Assembly (NCBI GenBank): GCA_030407315.1 | Contig: JALQPE010002272.1 | Span: 23,635 to 87,634 of the forward strand | Source: Asparagopsis taxiformis | Lineage: Eukaryota; Rhodophyta; Florideophyceae; Bonnemaisoniales; Bonnemaisoniaceae | Length of the DNA stretch: 64,000 nucleotides | Reading direction: 5' to 3' | Position numbers and translations under genes: made by a program | In this document: one piece after another, positions 32,404-42,503 of the stretch | Layout: each line of letters starts with the position of its first letter | How positions within the stretch are numbered: position 1 is the stretch's first letter | The notes under the pieces: generated by a model | The model's database searches: none | What the model saw: only the letters and a program-made list of their open reading frames with translations | Told to the model about the DNA's origin: nothing

Positions 32404-33129
32404 AGATTCCGATTGTCCCTCTAGCCAACGGATTCATCGCACCTTACTACTCACCAAACTGCTCATGTTCGGCCACGCTTGGTGCCTCTTTCCGGGACAC
32501 AATGATGTCATCCGCTCGCCGAGGCCCCGAAAGCACCCCTCGACTCGCATCTGTGCGCCAGCACAGCACAGAGGTGTCGAGAGTTTCCAGCTCTTCGCGT
32601 ATCGCCGTTTCCCGATCATGTATCTAGAAGGCGAGAGAGACCACTCGCCTATCACAAGAGCACTCTTGTATGTGCATTCCTGTTTCGTGCTATGATGTAC
32701 GGGTGGATCAACAAGATATCGGTATGGAGCGTTGGCCAAGTCAGCTGAGCTTCTGGAGTCTTCGAGGCGGCGTATTGTACAAGTATCGACTAGGGTTGCA
32801 CTCTCGAGATTAGGGTCGAGTCAAGAGTGGCGCGAGGCTCGGCATGGTTGCGTGTTACAACACAGCAAACGTTTGTGGAAGGAATGTTGTCCTGTAAATT
32901 TCATGTGAATTATTGGCCGCGCCTGACGTCCTCGTTGTGTCCCATTGAGAAATGTTTGGTTTTAAATGTTCAAAACTGCATTTCGTCTGTCCAATCATAA
33001 TACGCATATTTCAATTCAAAACCATGTCCACTCAACTTGGCTGCGCTGCGTGTCGAAATGACAGGGGGGAACGCGCGCATTTGCCTCTGTATTCTCCGTC
33101 CAGCTCAGCAATCAGCGGTGTTTGACGGC

Positions 33130-33136
33130 TATAAGT
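33130..33136 (+). promoter_or_regulatory. TATA-like box of metallothionein copy 1, with an MRE-like site upstream
   Basis: CTATAAG about 120 bp before the ATG. About 55 bp further upstream is GCGCGCA, the reverse complement of TGCGCGC, which fits the animal metal-response core TGCRCNC. Both lie inside the inverted repeat, so the second copy has the same elements. The MRE reading is speculative, because a red algal MTF-1 is not established here. Confidence 0.35.
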
Positions 33137-33250
33137 ACGCTCCCAACCGGCGAGTTTGAACTTTTGAATTCCGCCACAACTCAAACCAACCACTCCAACA
33201 TTCAAAGCTTCTTACTGTCGTCGTCGATTTCAAACTTTTCAACCGCTACC

Positions 33251-33319
33251 ATGAAGGGCAACTGTGGATGTCAATCCGGCGCTACCTGTGTTTGTGAGAA
33301 CTGCACCTGTGCCAAGTGA
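33251..33319 (+). CDS. Metallothionein-like peptide, 22 aa, copy 1
   Basis: MKGNCGCQSGATCVCENCTC plus AK: six cysteines in 22 residues, arranged CxC...CxC-xx-CxC. This matches small fungal copper metallothioneins in size and Cys pattern, but is otherwise unrelated in sequence. The ATG at 33251 has a good context (CTACCATGA). The frame stays open upstream but only reaches a TTG, so the long version is not credible. AATAAA at about 33426 is the probable polyadenylation signal. Its role would be to bind copper, zinc or cadmium in the cytosol. An identical copy lies on the opposite strand 1.1 kb away. Confidence 0.8.
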   Translation: MKGNCGCQSGATCVCENCTCAK

Positions 33320-33369
33320 TTTGCTAGTGCTGATGCCAAGTCTTGTAGGACTTTAATGGCGGCGGGTGT

Positions 33370-33640
33370 GTGGCACGATGGATAGTCTTTCGGTGCCAAT
33401 CGCTTCGCTCCAGTATCTCTTTCATTAATAAAGCAGCAGCCTTTTCTGTTCTATCTTTTGCATTCTAGTACATCACTATCGACGTACATTACTTGTGTCT
33501 TGTATACGGGCGTGCAGCACAAGATATAGTTGTTCGGTGTCAGCAATTCGCTCCAGAATAGTATCTCTTCCACTCCGAAACAATTAGCTTTTCTGTTCCT
33601 TTTGGGCTTTACTTCGTCCCCTATGACTTACATTATTTGA
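33370..33640 (+). repeat. Degenerate tandem duplication of the metallothionein 3' region
   Basis: About 125 bp from 33370 (GTGTGTGGCACGATGGATAG ... GCTCCAGTATCTCTTTC ... CTTTTCTGTTCTATC ... TACATTACTTG) recurs from about 33508 with roughly two-thirds identity (GCGTGCAGCACAAGATATAG ... GCTCCAGAATAGTATCTCTTCC ... CTTTTCTGTTCC ... TACATTATTTG). Only the first unit lies mostly in the inverted-repeat arm; the older degenerate unit sits in the spacer. Confidence 0.7.
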
Positions 33641-34214
33641 ATAGGAGATGCTCAAGTTCTAGTTCACGCACCACAGATAAGGCTAAGAACGAATGGTAGG
33701 GTCCAAATTCGATTGATTTGGTGCGTTTTTCTTGGTAACTTGTCGATTCAATATAATGATAGTACGAATCTAAGGTACCTGACGTGATCTGGGGAATGTA
33801 TTGTTGCCAGTGATACCGGAAACTTTCCTGGCAGTATGGCAGATTTTTAAAAACGGACCTCATGCCATGTGACATGGGGTACGTCCAGTAGAAATGGCAC
33901 AAAGCTCTCACGTCACCCTAGCTTTATTTAACGGGGCTATGACGAAGGCAGTGGACTTTTGGAAACAAGTATCCTAATCTAATCTCTATCAATATCTGTG
34001 TAGTGCCCCATTACCGGAGCGAAACAGTTCCCACACTGTGTCAACTCGGGATTTCACGAAGCCATGAACCATGCAGTTTTTTTCTAGAGAGGAAACCAGT
34101 GGAGGTAGGATTTTTGCTGATCAGGAGTCTACATCAGGAGGACGGTTGAAGTGATTCTAGGAGATTGGGAACAGTGTGTACGGCATACAAGTCCGATGGA
34201 GACACTGGAAAGAC
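33463..34214. other. Spacer of the inverted duplication, no supportable gene
   Basis: 752 bp between the two arms. It contains the degenerate second copy of the metallothionein 3' region (to about 33640) and otherwise only short frames without recognisable content. Confidence 0.6.
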
Positions 34215-35273
34215 TGCAAAAGATAGAACAGAAAAGGCTGCTGCTTTATTAATGAAAGAGATACTGGAGCGAAGCGATTGGCACCGAAAGACTATCCATC
34301 GTGCCACACACCCGCCGCCATTAAAGTCCTACAAGACTTGGCATCAGCACTAGCAAATCACTTGGCACAGGTGCAGTTCTCACAAACACAGGTAGCGCCG
34401 GATTGACATCCACAGTTGCCCTTCATGGTAGCGGTTGAAAAGTTTGAAATCGACGACGACAGTAAGAAGCTTTGAATGTTGGAGTGGTTGGTTTGAGTTG
34501 TGGCGGAATTCAAAAGTTCAAACTCGCCGGTTGGGAGCGTACTTATAGCCGTCAAACACCGCTGATTGCTGAGCTGGACGGAGAATACAGAGGCAAATGC
34601 GCGCGTTCCCCCCTGTCATTTCGACACGCAGCGCAGCCAAGTTGAGTGGACATGGTTTTGAATTGAAATATGCGTATTATGATTGGACAGACGAAATGCA
34701 GTTTTGAACATTTAAAACCAAACATTTCTCAATGGGACACAACGAGGACGTCAGGCGCGGCCAATAATTCACATGAAATTTACAGGACAACATTCCTTCC
34801 ACAAACGTTTGCTGTGTTGTAACACGCAACCATGCCGAGCCTCGCGCCACTCTTGACTCGACCCTAATCTCGAGAGTGCAACCCTAGTCGATACTTGTAC
34901 AATACGCCGCCTCGAAGACTCCAGAAGCTCAGCTGACTTGGCCAACGCTCCATACCGATATCTTGTTGATCCACCCGTACATCATAGCACGAAACAGGAA
35001 TGCACATACAAGAGTGCTCTTGTGATAGGCGAGTGGTCTCTCTCGCCTTCTAGATACATGATCGGGAAACGGCGATACGCGAAGAGCTGGAAACTCTCGA
35101 CACCTCTGTGCTGTGCTGGCGCACAGATGCGAGTCGAAGGGTGCTTTCGGGGCCTCGGCGAGCGGATGACATCATTGTGTCCCGGAAAGAGGCACCAAGC
35201 GTGGCCGAACATGAGCAGTTTGGTGAGTAGTAAGGTGCGATGAATCCGTTGGCTAGAGGGACAATCGGAATCT
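34215..35273 (-). repeat. Right arm of the large inverted duplication
   Basis: Reverse complement of 32404-33462. Identity ends abruptly on the inner side at 34215 (TGCAAAAG shared, then GTCTTTCC against TTCTAGTA) and becomes weak on the outer side beyond 35273. Confidence 0.95.
34358..34426 (-). CDS. Metallothionein-like peptide, 22 aa, copy 2
   Basis: Identical in sequence to copy 1 and transcribed convergently with it, because the arms are inverted: the two genes point at each other across the 752-bp spacer. Promoter, leader and 3' end are also duplicated, so both copies should be regulated alike. Six cysteines, no intron. Confidence 0.8.
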   Translation of the reverse strand: MKGNCGCQSGATCVCENCTCAK

Positions 35274-35514
35274 AGACCGTTCGGCAATAAGGTCTTTCTT
35301 TCCCTTCCAGATCTGGATTGTTCACATGTATGCAATTCTATACAGATGAGATCAGTAGTGGAATAATACATCATTTGCTGTCCTAAGCTTCAGTGTTTGA
35401 CTCATCCGTCCCTGGACCAACACTTGGTGAACAGTAAGAACGTTTAATCCACGCATAACATAATATACTATCCTACAAAGTATATCACGTATGCGTGCGC
35501 GCCAGACTTGCAAC

Positions 35515-35550
35515 CCAACTTTGAGTTTCTGATATCGCACTCAAAGTTGG
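35515..35550 (-). other. Perfect stem-loop just after the flavoprotein stop codon
   Basis: Arms CCAACTTTGAGT and ACTCAAAGTTGG (12 bp each, no mismatch) around a 12-nt loop, starting 7 bp downstream of the stop at 35557. It would be in the 3' UTR or at the 3' end of the minus-strand transcript. Confidence 0.6.
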
Positions 35551-35556
35551 AATCAT

Positions 35557-37434
35557 CTATACCCCTTCTACCATAAGACGAGTATCCGGCAGACTACGGT
35601 ATCTCGGTACCCTGTAATTGACAGTAGCAACCAGAAGGGCTTGCAGTGCAGACGCAACTGCTCCTTCCTGCCATCCTGGCAGCGAAGAAGCCTGGTCACC
35701 AACAATGAAGAAAGTCTTGTTGGGGGACCCATTCACACCCGTACCGTTCACAATATTGCAATAGTGCTCCGTATTGTTATCTACTGCATGCCACTGCGTC
35801 CAGCCTCCGTTGATGTATTTCATGTTTTGCCATGCGATAGCGACACCATTGTCCAATCCACGAGCGAAAGCGTCCCCAAAGTTTTCTGCTCCCTCTCGAG
35901 CTGCTTCAATACGCCAGTCAGGGATTTCGTCTCCGAAGGCGATTGCGTTTCCACCGAAGTTGTAACATCCAGTTAGGATTCCTAGCCTATCGTGGTATCT
36001 ATTCGAGGGGTACCAAATCTGCGTGATTGGGTTATCTGTCCATGATATTCCTCCGAAAATCGGCACAACACCAACTTCGACTCCTGGAGTCTTTGTGCTC
36101 TTCGTAGTTGGTTCTGAGGGCTTTTGCCATAAGCTGCGATCAGCTTGCCACCCCACTTTAGTAGTATTTGCCAGGAACCTCTGGGTGCGATTAGTGCTTT
36201 TCTGTGTTGTGAACACCGCACTCAACGCGCTACAAAACTCTGGTGAGAACCCAGTGTTTGCGGCTTTGGGAGTGGGTGCAGGAAGTAAGTTTTCAGACAA
36301 GAGAAGTTCAAGGAAGGGAATAGCTGCGTTGCAGAACACATAGTCAGCCTCGTGATCCACAGAACCCTCATCATTCGTGGTGGTTATGATATATTTGGAA
36401 GATGCCGAATCATAATCGATGTGTGTCACGGGACAGTTTGTAACAATAGTGTTGACCCTGATATTTTCAATCGCGTCTGCAAAAGCTTTCTGCACTTGAT
36501 CCATACCGTTGACAGGGTGGAATGAAGTTTGTTGCCAGAGAAAATCACATGGCTGATACGCACTCGTGGAATCCCAGTAGTATGAATCCAAGATCTCATC
36601 AAGAGTGAAAGAGGGAGCAATTTCTCCAGGACGAATACCAGGAACCTCAGTAAATCCAGCACGGGTTGCACCTCCCGAGGCACTACCAGGGTCTGTCTCC
36701 TCGACGACATATCTTCCCTCGCCATCTAGTTCACCGAAAGTTGTCATCAGACTTTGCAGCTGTTTAACCCGTTCCGGAATGCCTTTTGCTGAGAATCCAA
36801 GAAGTGATTCTGCGTTCTGATACACTAATTCAGCAATTCGACCGCGGGTGTTGTGCATGATACGTCTGTACACCACAGGGTCTTCAGTTTCCGGACCAGA
36901 TTTCACACCTCGGGTAGTTTGAACCAGGTTGGACTCGCTATTCATGATATAAACCTCAATAGGGACACGGAATTCCTCCAGATAATTGAGAAGAAGAATG
37001 TGGGAAGAGGGAATTCTTCCAGGTCCGGCATTGAGATATGGTTCATACCCGTCTCTAGCATCATCTTCTCCGGCTTCAAAGTGGACGGTCTGCTCTGTTG
37101 GAGGCGGAGGATTAGGATCATAAATGTCGGAGGTTGAACCCTCAATAAGGACATCTTTGTCACGCAGCGAGAGGCAACGCCCACCAGTTATTTCCCGTGC
37201 TTCAAACACTTTGACATCAACAGTGGTGTTGTTCTTGACAAGTTCGTACGCAGTGGTCAAGCCTCCGACACCCGAGCCGATGACGACGACTTTCTTGTCA
37301 TTGAAAATGGTGAAGTCGATGTCGCCCTTGTTGAACGCAGTAGTGGTGCGCCTAGTGGCTACATCAAGAGCGGCAAAGGCGGCTGCCCTGGGGTTTTTGC
37401 GGAGAAAATCCAAACGACCTGTGAAGTCTGGCAT
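35557..37434 (-). CDS. FAD-dependent amine oxidase, L-amino-acid-oxidase-like
   Basis: 625 aa from MPDFTGRLDF (ATG at 37434, CACCATGCC context); the open extension upstream starts with GTG. The FAD-binding Rossmann motif VVVIGSGVGGLTTAYEL is at about residue 45, followed by VFEAREITGGRCLS. The C-terminal flavin motif is FFIVGDQASSLPGWQEGAVA, ending ALQALLVATV, as in monoamine and L-amino-acid oxidases. Substrate-domain sequences in between are divergent. Such enzymes oxidise amino acids to keto acids, ammonia and hydrogen peroxide; red algae are known to have defensive L-amino-acid oxidases. There is no clear signal peptide. TATTTAAA near 37517 (about 83 bp upstream) is a plausible TATA element. 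Another FAD amine oxidase substrate is possible. Confidence 0.85.
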   Translation of the reverse strand: MPDFTGRLDFLRKNPRAAAFAALDVATRRTTTAFNKGDIDFTIFNDKKVVVIGSGVGGLTTAYELVKNNTTVDVKVFEAREITGGRCLSLRDKDVLIEGSTSDIYDPNPPPPTEQTVHFEAGEDDARDGYEPYLNAGPGRIPSSHILLLNYLEEFRVPIEVYIMNSESNLVQTTRGVKSGPETEDPVVYRRIMHNTRGRIAELVYQNAESLLGFSAKGIPERVKQLQSLMTTFGELDGEGRYVVEETDPGSASGGATRAGFTEVPGIRPGEIAPSFTLDEILDSYYWDSTSAYQPCDFLWQQTSFHPVNGMDQVQKAFADAIENIRVNTIVTNCPVTHIDYDSASSKYIITTTNDEGSVDHEADYVFCNAAIPFLELLLSENLLPAPTPKAANTGFSPEFCSALSAVFTTQKSTNRTQRFLANTTKVGWQADRSLWQKPSEPTTKSTKTPGVEVGVVPIFGGISWTDNPITQIWYPSNRYHDRLGILTGCYNFGGNAIAFGDEIPDWRIEAAREGAENFGDAFARGLDNGVAIAWQNMKYINGGWTQWHAVDNNTEHYCNIVNGTGVNGSPNKTFFIVGDQASSLPGWQEGAVASALQALLVATVNYRVPRYRSLPDTRLMVEGV

Positions 37435-37730
37435 GGTGAGAGGATGGTCGACCTTTTTGCTGAAGGAGAACACTTACCAGTGTTTTGATACGGGATGTAG
37501 AACTGAGTAGTGGACGTGGGTTTAAATAGGCGATCTACTCGCCTTTTGTGGCTTGGGCAAGGCATGCGATTGGCTGATAGAGATCTGTGCGATGCAGAGA
37601 TTTGAGATGGAAGATGCAGAGAATAGATTGGTCGGGGAGATTGCGTGTGTGGTCGAGGCGGAAAAGATATATGAAAAGTCAGCTCAGAGGCGAGCGCGAA
37701 GTGTGAGACATCGCCACGAGGGATGAAAAG

Positions 37731-37751
37731 CACGTGATGAAGGCACGTGGG
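37731..37751 (-). promoter_or_regulatory. Two G-box motifs upstream of the amine oxidase gene
   Basis: Two CACGTG palindromes 14 bp apart about 300 bp upstream of the start codon. In plants CACGTG binds bZIP and bHLH factors. A role here is only a guess from position and spacing. Confidence 0.3.
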
Positions 37752-38646
37752 CAGAAATATATCGTTTCAACATCGATGAATGTGCGACAAAAGTTTTGTC
37801 ATCACAGGAGTTTGTCTTAATACATCGTTCGGCCCGGTGCAAATTCAGGTAGTGCAGTGGGCAGAAGCACAGTGTTGAGCGAGTGCAGTAATATATGAAG
37901 GTCGGCACTCGCATTTGTTCTCAGATTGAGTAGTGCTTCAATGTGGCGATTCTATTGGTCTACTTTCTCAATGTGCCGTAAAACGTGTCTCCCACAACAG
38001 ACAAGATGACAAAAAATATCTTTTTCGCTGGCCGCAGCTACTACAGAAACTGCCCTTCAGGTCCAGGGCTTCAATACAGGTCGCAAAACTACAATTGCTT
38101 TCATTCGAGATATTTTCGTGGCCATACCCTTCTCGTTGTTCTCTTCATTCTTCTTCGTTTCTTTACTCACGGCTCTCGCAAGGATGGTGCAATTTGGCAA
38201 AATTGGAATGCACGCTTGTGGATAATCCTGCGCAGCGGCGGTGTTTTCATGATGCAGGAGTTTGTATTCCAGTTTTCAAGGCAAGGGTATGATATAATCC
38301 AGGCAGATGTGCACGATTTAAGGACAAAGCTATTTTCTGAAGAATATTCTTGGGTTACCATACCATGTTGGAAGTGTGCAAAGTTCGATTCCCTCGAGTT
38401 CCACATCTTTCACCACTACCTTGGACGAAGATGCAACCCTCCTCCAGCTTCAGACACAACTGTTATTGAGTAACAAGTGCCCTCTGCGCGCTTCGGGCGC
38501 GCGACACGCCAGAGTTTCTGCAGTGGATGAAGTAGACATTTGGATTTTTTTGAAAAAGATAGGAAACAACATTTTATTTTGAGACGCGGACACATATGAG
38601 GACTTGTAGAAGAAGAGATAGAGAGAGTAATTTCATAGAGTACTAT
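37752..38646. other. Intergenic, no supportable gene
   Basis: About 0.9 kb between the flavoprotein promoter and the Helitron remnant. The longest frame (162 codons on the plus strand from 37985) has no domain and an unlikely composition. Confidence 0.5.
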
Positions 38647-41175
38647 CTAGTTGGAAGTATCGCCTTCAGCAAAAGCAACAGACTCTGGTAGGAAAGGATT
38701 TGATACTGTGATAGGCATGTTGTGAATGCTCGGAGCTCCATTAGGTGTGTCTTCCGGCTTGTGAAGGAGGAGGATGTGTTCAGACTTCCTCGCTCTCGAT
38801 AGAGCGACATACAATTGCCCATTAGAGAAGAAGTTGGATCTGAGGTCAACACACACTTTCTTCAGTGTCTGCCCCTGTGCTTTATGTACTGTTGCAGCAA
38901 ACGCGAGACGTATCGGGAACTGCCTTCGGAGAACCTTGACGCCGTTGAAGTCGAATGCAAAGTCGATGCGATGCAGTAGGAATGTAGATGTTCCTTGATT
39001 GCTTTTCTGTGAAACGAAGATAGTTCTCCTCCCAATTATGGCAAAAGTGAACAAAGAGCCATTAAAGATGTATGGATGGAGTACATTTCGGATTAACATG
39101 ATGGGAGCACCTTCCTTCAACTCGAGTTTATGCGGAGAAACTCCAGAAGAGCAGTGATTGTAGGTCATCTCTGGAAATACAACATCCTGAACAGGATTAT
39201 GCTGATTGCGAGGCCCAGGTTTAATGATTTTCGCTGAGAAAAGCTTCTTTGAATGTCCTGGAAACAGATCTAGGACTTTTTTGTTGTGTTCTTCTACCAG
39301 AGTATTCGTTGGACAGACCATCATTCTATCCAGATCAAAATCAGCCTTATTCAGAGAGGCGAGCCATTTACAGAGGACCCTGTACGAACTATTTATATAT
39401 CCAGTTGACTTGAGAGGAAGCTTTCTCTCTGTGTCATATGTACCCTTCGCTAGTTTCAGTAGAAGTATTCCTAACTATTGGTCTTCCGCTTGTCGGACTT
39501 GTTGTTGTATACGGAGGACGGATACATTTCTCCAAAGAGGAGAAGACCACGGTAGCTCATCAAGTAGCGCAACGTTAATGTAGCTCTGGTTTCCATTCTC
39601 GTCCTCGATAAGTCTTCGTGATGGAACCACAGGAAGAAGTTGCAGATAGTCACCTGCGAAAACTGTTGTGATTCCGTCAAATCTCGGACGACGGGATTAA
39701 GAAGCTTCTACATCTGGGTTTGAAACGGGAAGATACTTGAGAATGGTGTCTACGTGCTCGAAAAGGATCTTCTGCATCATTGAAGATTCATCCATGATTA
39801 ATAGGGAGGTTTGCCGAATCAGTTCCCCATGCTGAGACCTCGGACCGTACTTGCAAAGGCGCGCGTGATTGTCAGAGCTGTCTTTGTCATCGATTCCAAT
39901 TCCCAGCAGACTGTGAAGAGTTCTTCCTCTCTTAGAGAGAGAAGCTGCAATGCCCGTTGTCGCAGTAATTTCCACAAAATATCCCTCTGACATTGACTTG
40001 TCTCGGAGCAAAGAAAGAAGATATGTCTTTCCTGTACCGGCCATTCCTTGCAGGAAAAATGCTTTTCCATCGGTCTGTAGCACGTTTTCATTCGCACGAG
40101 AACGAACTGTACCAAGAATCGAGTGAAACACCCTCTGTTGTGAATTCAAGGAGTTGTAGCGATTGTTGATTGTCTGCCGGAAAGAAGAGGAAGAAAAAGT
40201 TTCAACGTCCTGACGGGCTCTTTCAAACTCTGAGGTTCGAGAATTGGAAGGCAGTTTGTGCTGGAAATATGGAATCTCACGCAATAACTTTCCGCCATGT
40301 CGATCAGATATAGAGAAGAGCCTTGAAACTAACTCTCGCTCTTCGCTTCAGGTGATGATCTACTTATGTCTGACATCAAGAAGTTCTTGTGCTTATTGTA
40401 CATTCGTTCAGGATCAGCACTTTGCTGGTACAGAGTTACCATCTGAAACTGGATGCGAAATGGGGTGCAATGCATTCGAAAAGCTTCATCAAAGCTTTTC
40501 TGAAACTCATTTCCGTCTCCGTAAAGCCCCATCGCCACAGCAGCATCTCGAAAAGACCTATGCAGGTGAAATTCAACTTTTTTGCATCGCTATAAGAGGA
40601 AACAGCCTTGTGAAGAAGAATGATCCGGAGGGAGAAAAGCTCAGAGTTTGAGGGGTGGGGACGAAATGAATTCGCGCGACTGTTTCACCATCTGATCCTT
40701 TGTCAATGACATAGTGAGGGGAAGAGACAGAGTCCCGGGGTGGAAGTACGTCTGCACGTCTCTGAGTTACAGTCAAGTTCTTGGTGAGCTTCACTTTTTC
40801 TATGTAGTCCAGAAATTTCAAAGAGCTGTATGATGCAGGGCGCTTAAAGTATCGAAGAAGCGGGGAGTTGTCTAGGATCTCACTGGGTAAGTTGGGGTTT
40901 CTTATGATCATTTGGCGCTCACCATAAAGGTGAATTGTGTACGCATTGACAGTCGGATGGATTCAAACATGTCTGAACTCGAATAGAAACCAGGCGGCTT
41001 CGATGGCTCCAGTAACCCTGGCACGCATGAAAAGCCTAATGTCGTTTCGAATGTTGTCTCGTGCTGGATTGCGTGTAGCAGTACTCGAAGAAGCTCCCCT
41101 GGATTCCTCACGGGAGTTTACGAAGACATCATGAAGTTTTGGTGGCTTGAAAGTGTACTTCATGAGGTACGCAAC
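38647..41175 (-). pseudogene. Helitron Rep-helicase remnant, multiply frameshifted
   Basis: Reading right to left on the minus strand, pieces in different frames follow the Helitron order. The region after Rep comes first (MKYTFKPPK, RARVTGAIEAAWFLFEF, HPTVNAYTIHLYGERQMIIR), then YLFF-like linker parts (RIHFVPTPQTLSFSPSG, FRDAAVAMGLYGDGNEF). The PIF1-family helicase follows: Walker A GMAGTGKTYLL, TATTGIAA, Walker B LLIMDESSMM, FAGDYLQLLPVVPS, TVHKAQGQTL and LYVALSRAR near the end. The catalytic Rep HUH domain is missing or beyond recognition. At least four frame changes show it is dead. The helicase halves at 39697-40284 and 38647-39324 are the longest intact pieces. Confidence 0.9.
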
Positions 41176-42503
41176 TGTGGAATGATAGTTCGTTAGACGT
41201 AGTTAGGTGGTACGAGCTACGGACACGCTGTCCTTCAACGAAACGGAACGACGAAACAGTGCCACCCGCTGGTGTTTGACTGTATTGGTAGCGAAGTAGA
41301 AAGGATAGGGTAGAGTGGGTTAGCAGGTAGACACGGGCGTCACGACGAAACGATCCACGCGAGGATTACGTCAACGAACGAGGTGGCACGTCATCCGAGG
41401 CGCTCTCAACCAAACCCGTAGGCACGACACGCGATCAGCCTCACGTGTGGCAATGGGAAGGGAGTATGCAGCTCGACGGAGACGAAGCCTCGTTAGGCGT
41501 AAACGTAAACGTAAAACGTAGAAGTCAGTCGTAGACTAGAGCACGTTTCCCGATTGTTAATTGTCCCCTTTCCCTCCCGGCACGATGCCAGTACCCATTT
41601 AGCCACGATGGCATCGCATTACAGTGAAAACATTGCTCATAACGTCCCCGAATGGGAAAGGACCTTGTGGGTCGCACGTGGGGACCCGTTGGTCCGTTGG
41701 CCGCGTGCCAGTTCGTTCGCTGCACACGTGCGCCGGTGGCGCGCGCGCACGCGCCAACAATGTTTGTACATTGCTGTTATCGCTCGGGTCCGCCGAAATT
41801 CGAATTCCGCGGAAATCGTAAATATTTGCCATTTTCGAATTGGCCACGTATACTACACAGCCCCACCCCCACACGTGGACGTCCCGGCCACGCGAGGCCC
41901 GTCAGGACGCGCCTGAGACACGGGGCCTGGCGCCTTTTCGGGTACAACTGCGGACGTGGCAGTTGTCCCGAAAAATCTGCTTAAACGTACGCGGCCCGGT
42001 TGGCTGATCGGTTGGCCACGGCGCCGGAGCGCGCGCGTGCGCTCCGACTCCTCGTAATCATCGGGGCCCGCCCGTTGGCATCGTGCGTCAATGCCTCGCT
42101 CAGGCGTTTCCTGCAATCGAATGCAGTGTCCAATTCCACCACGCTGTAGGACCTTAGCCCTTGTAGATAGATTATACCTCCGAGGAGGATTAGAGGATAG
42201 GGATAAGGCTTCGAACTCACGAGTGAGAGCGCCGATTCCACGAGGCTGGTGCTTCGTGCGATCCTAGTAGCCCGAGGGCGGTGTCGGGTGGATCGATCCC
42301 TCGGAGCCCGGACACCAGTCTCCAAACCCGGTAGCGGGTGGTAGAGCGGGGTCCGGGACGGCTGGATCTAACCTGCCGGAGGGATCTATCGGCCGTGGCC
42401 GTCCTCAACCCACTTAAGGGTTAACTAGGCACTTAGCGCGATGGATCCCCGCGGGGAATTGTGGTCGCCTCCACGCGTGGCTGCCCACAAGACGGATTCC
42501 GCA
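41176..42503. other. GC-rich intergenic stretch, nothing identified
   Basis: About 1.3 kb that is clearly more GC-rich than its surroundings (CGCGCGCACGCG near 41738) with several open frames but no recognisable protein. GGTAGAGC near 42331 resembles a tRNA D-arm, but no tRNA cloverleaf follows. The composition change at about 42500 marks the start of the mobile island. Confidence 0.4.

Larger units (their letters stand above)
32404..33462 (+). repeat. Left arm of a large inverted duplication
   Basis: 1,059 bp that reappears inverted at 34215-35273. Paired coordinates sum to 67677 throughout, and all open frames in the two arms translate identically, so identity is near 100%. The arm holds the metallothionein gene, its TATA-containing promoter and its 3' end. 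Outside 32404 about 30 bp of weaker similarity continues and then stops. Confidence 0.95.

Noticed and set aside
32434..32739. 101-codon frame conserved in both arms of the inverted repeat
   Set aside because: Its conservation only reflects the duplication; no domain or initiation context.
33122..33250. 65-residue form of the metallothionein
   Set aside because: It would start with TTG, immediately beside the TATA box; the 22-residue form starts with a good ATG.
37985..38473. 162-codon plus-strand frame
   Set aside because: No recognisable content; Cys- and Phe-rich in a way typical of random frames.
42320..42360. tRNA-like GGTAGAGC
   Set aside because: No acceptor stem, anticodon arm or box B in the right place on either strand.
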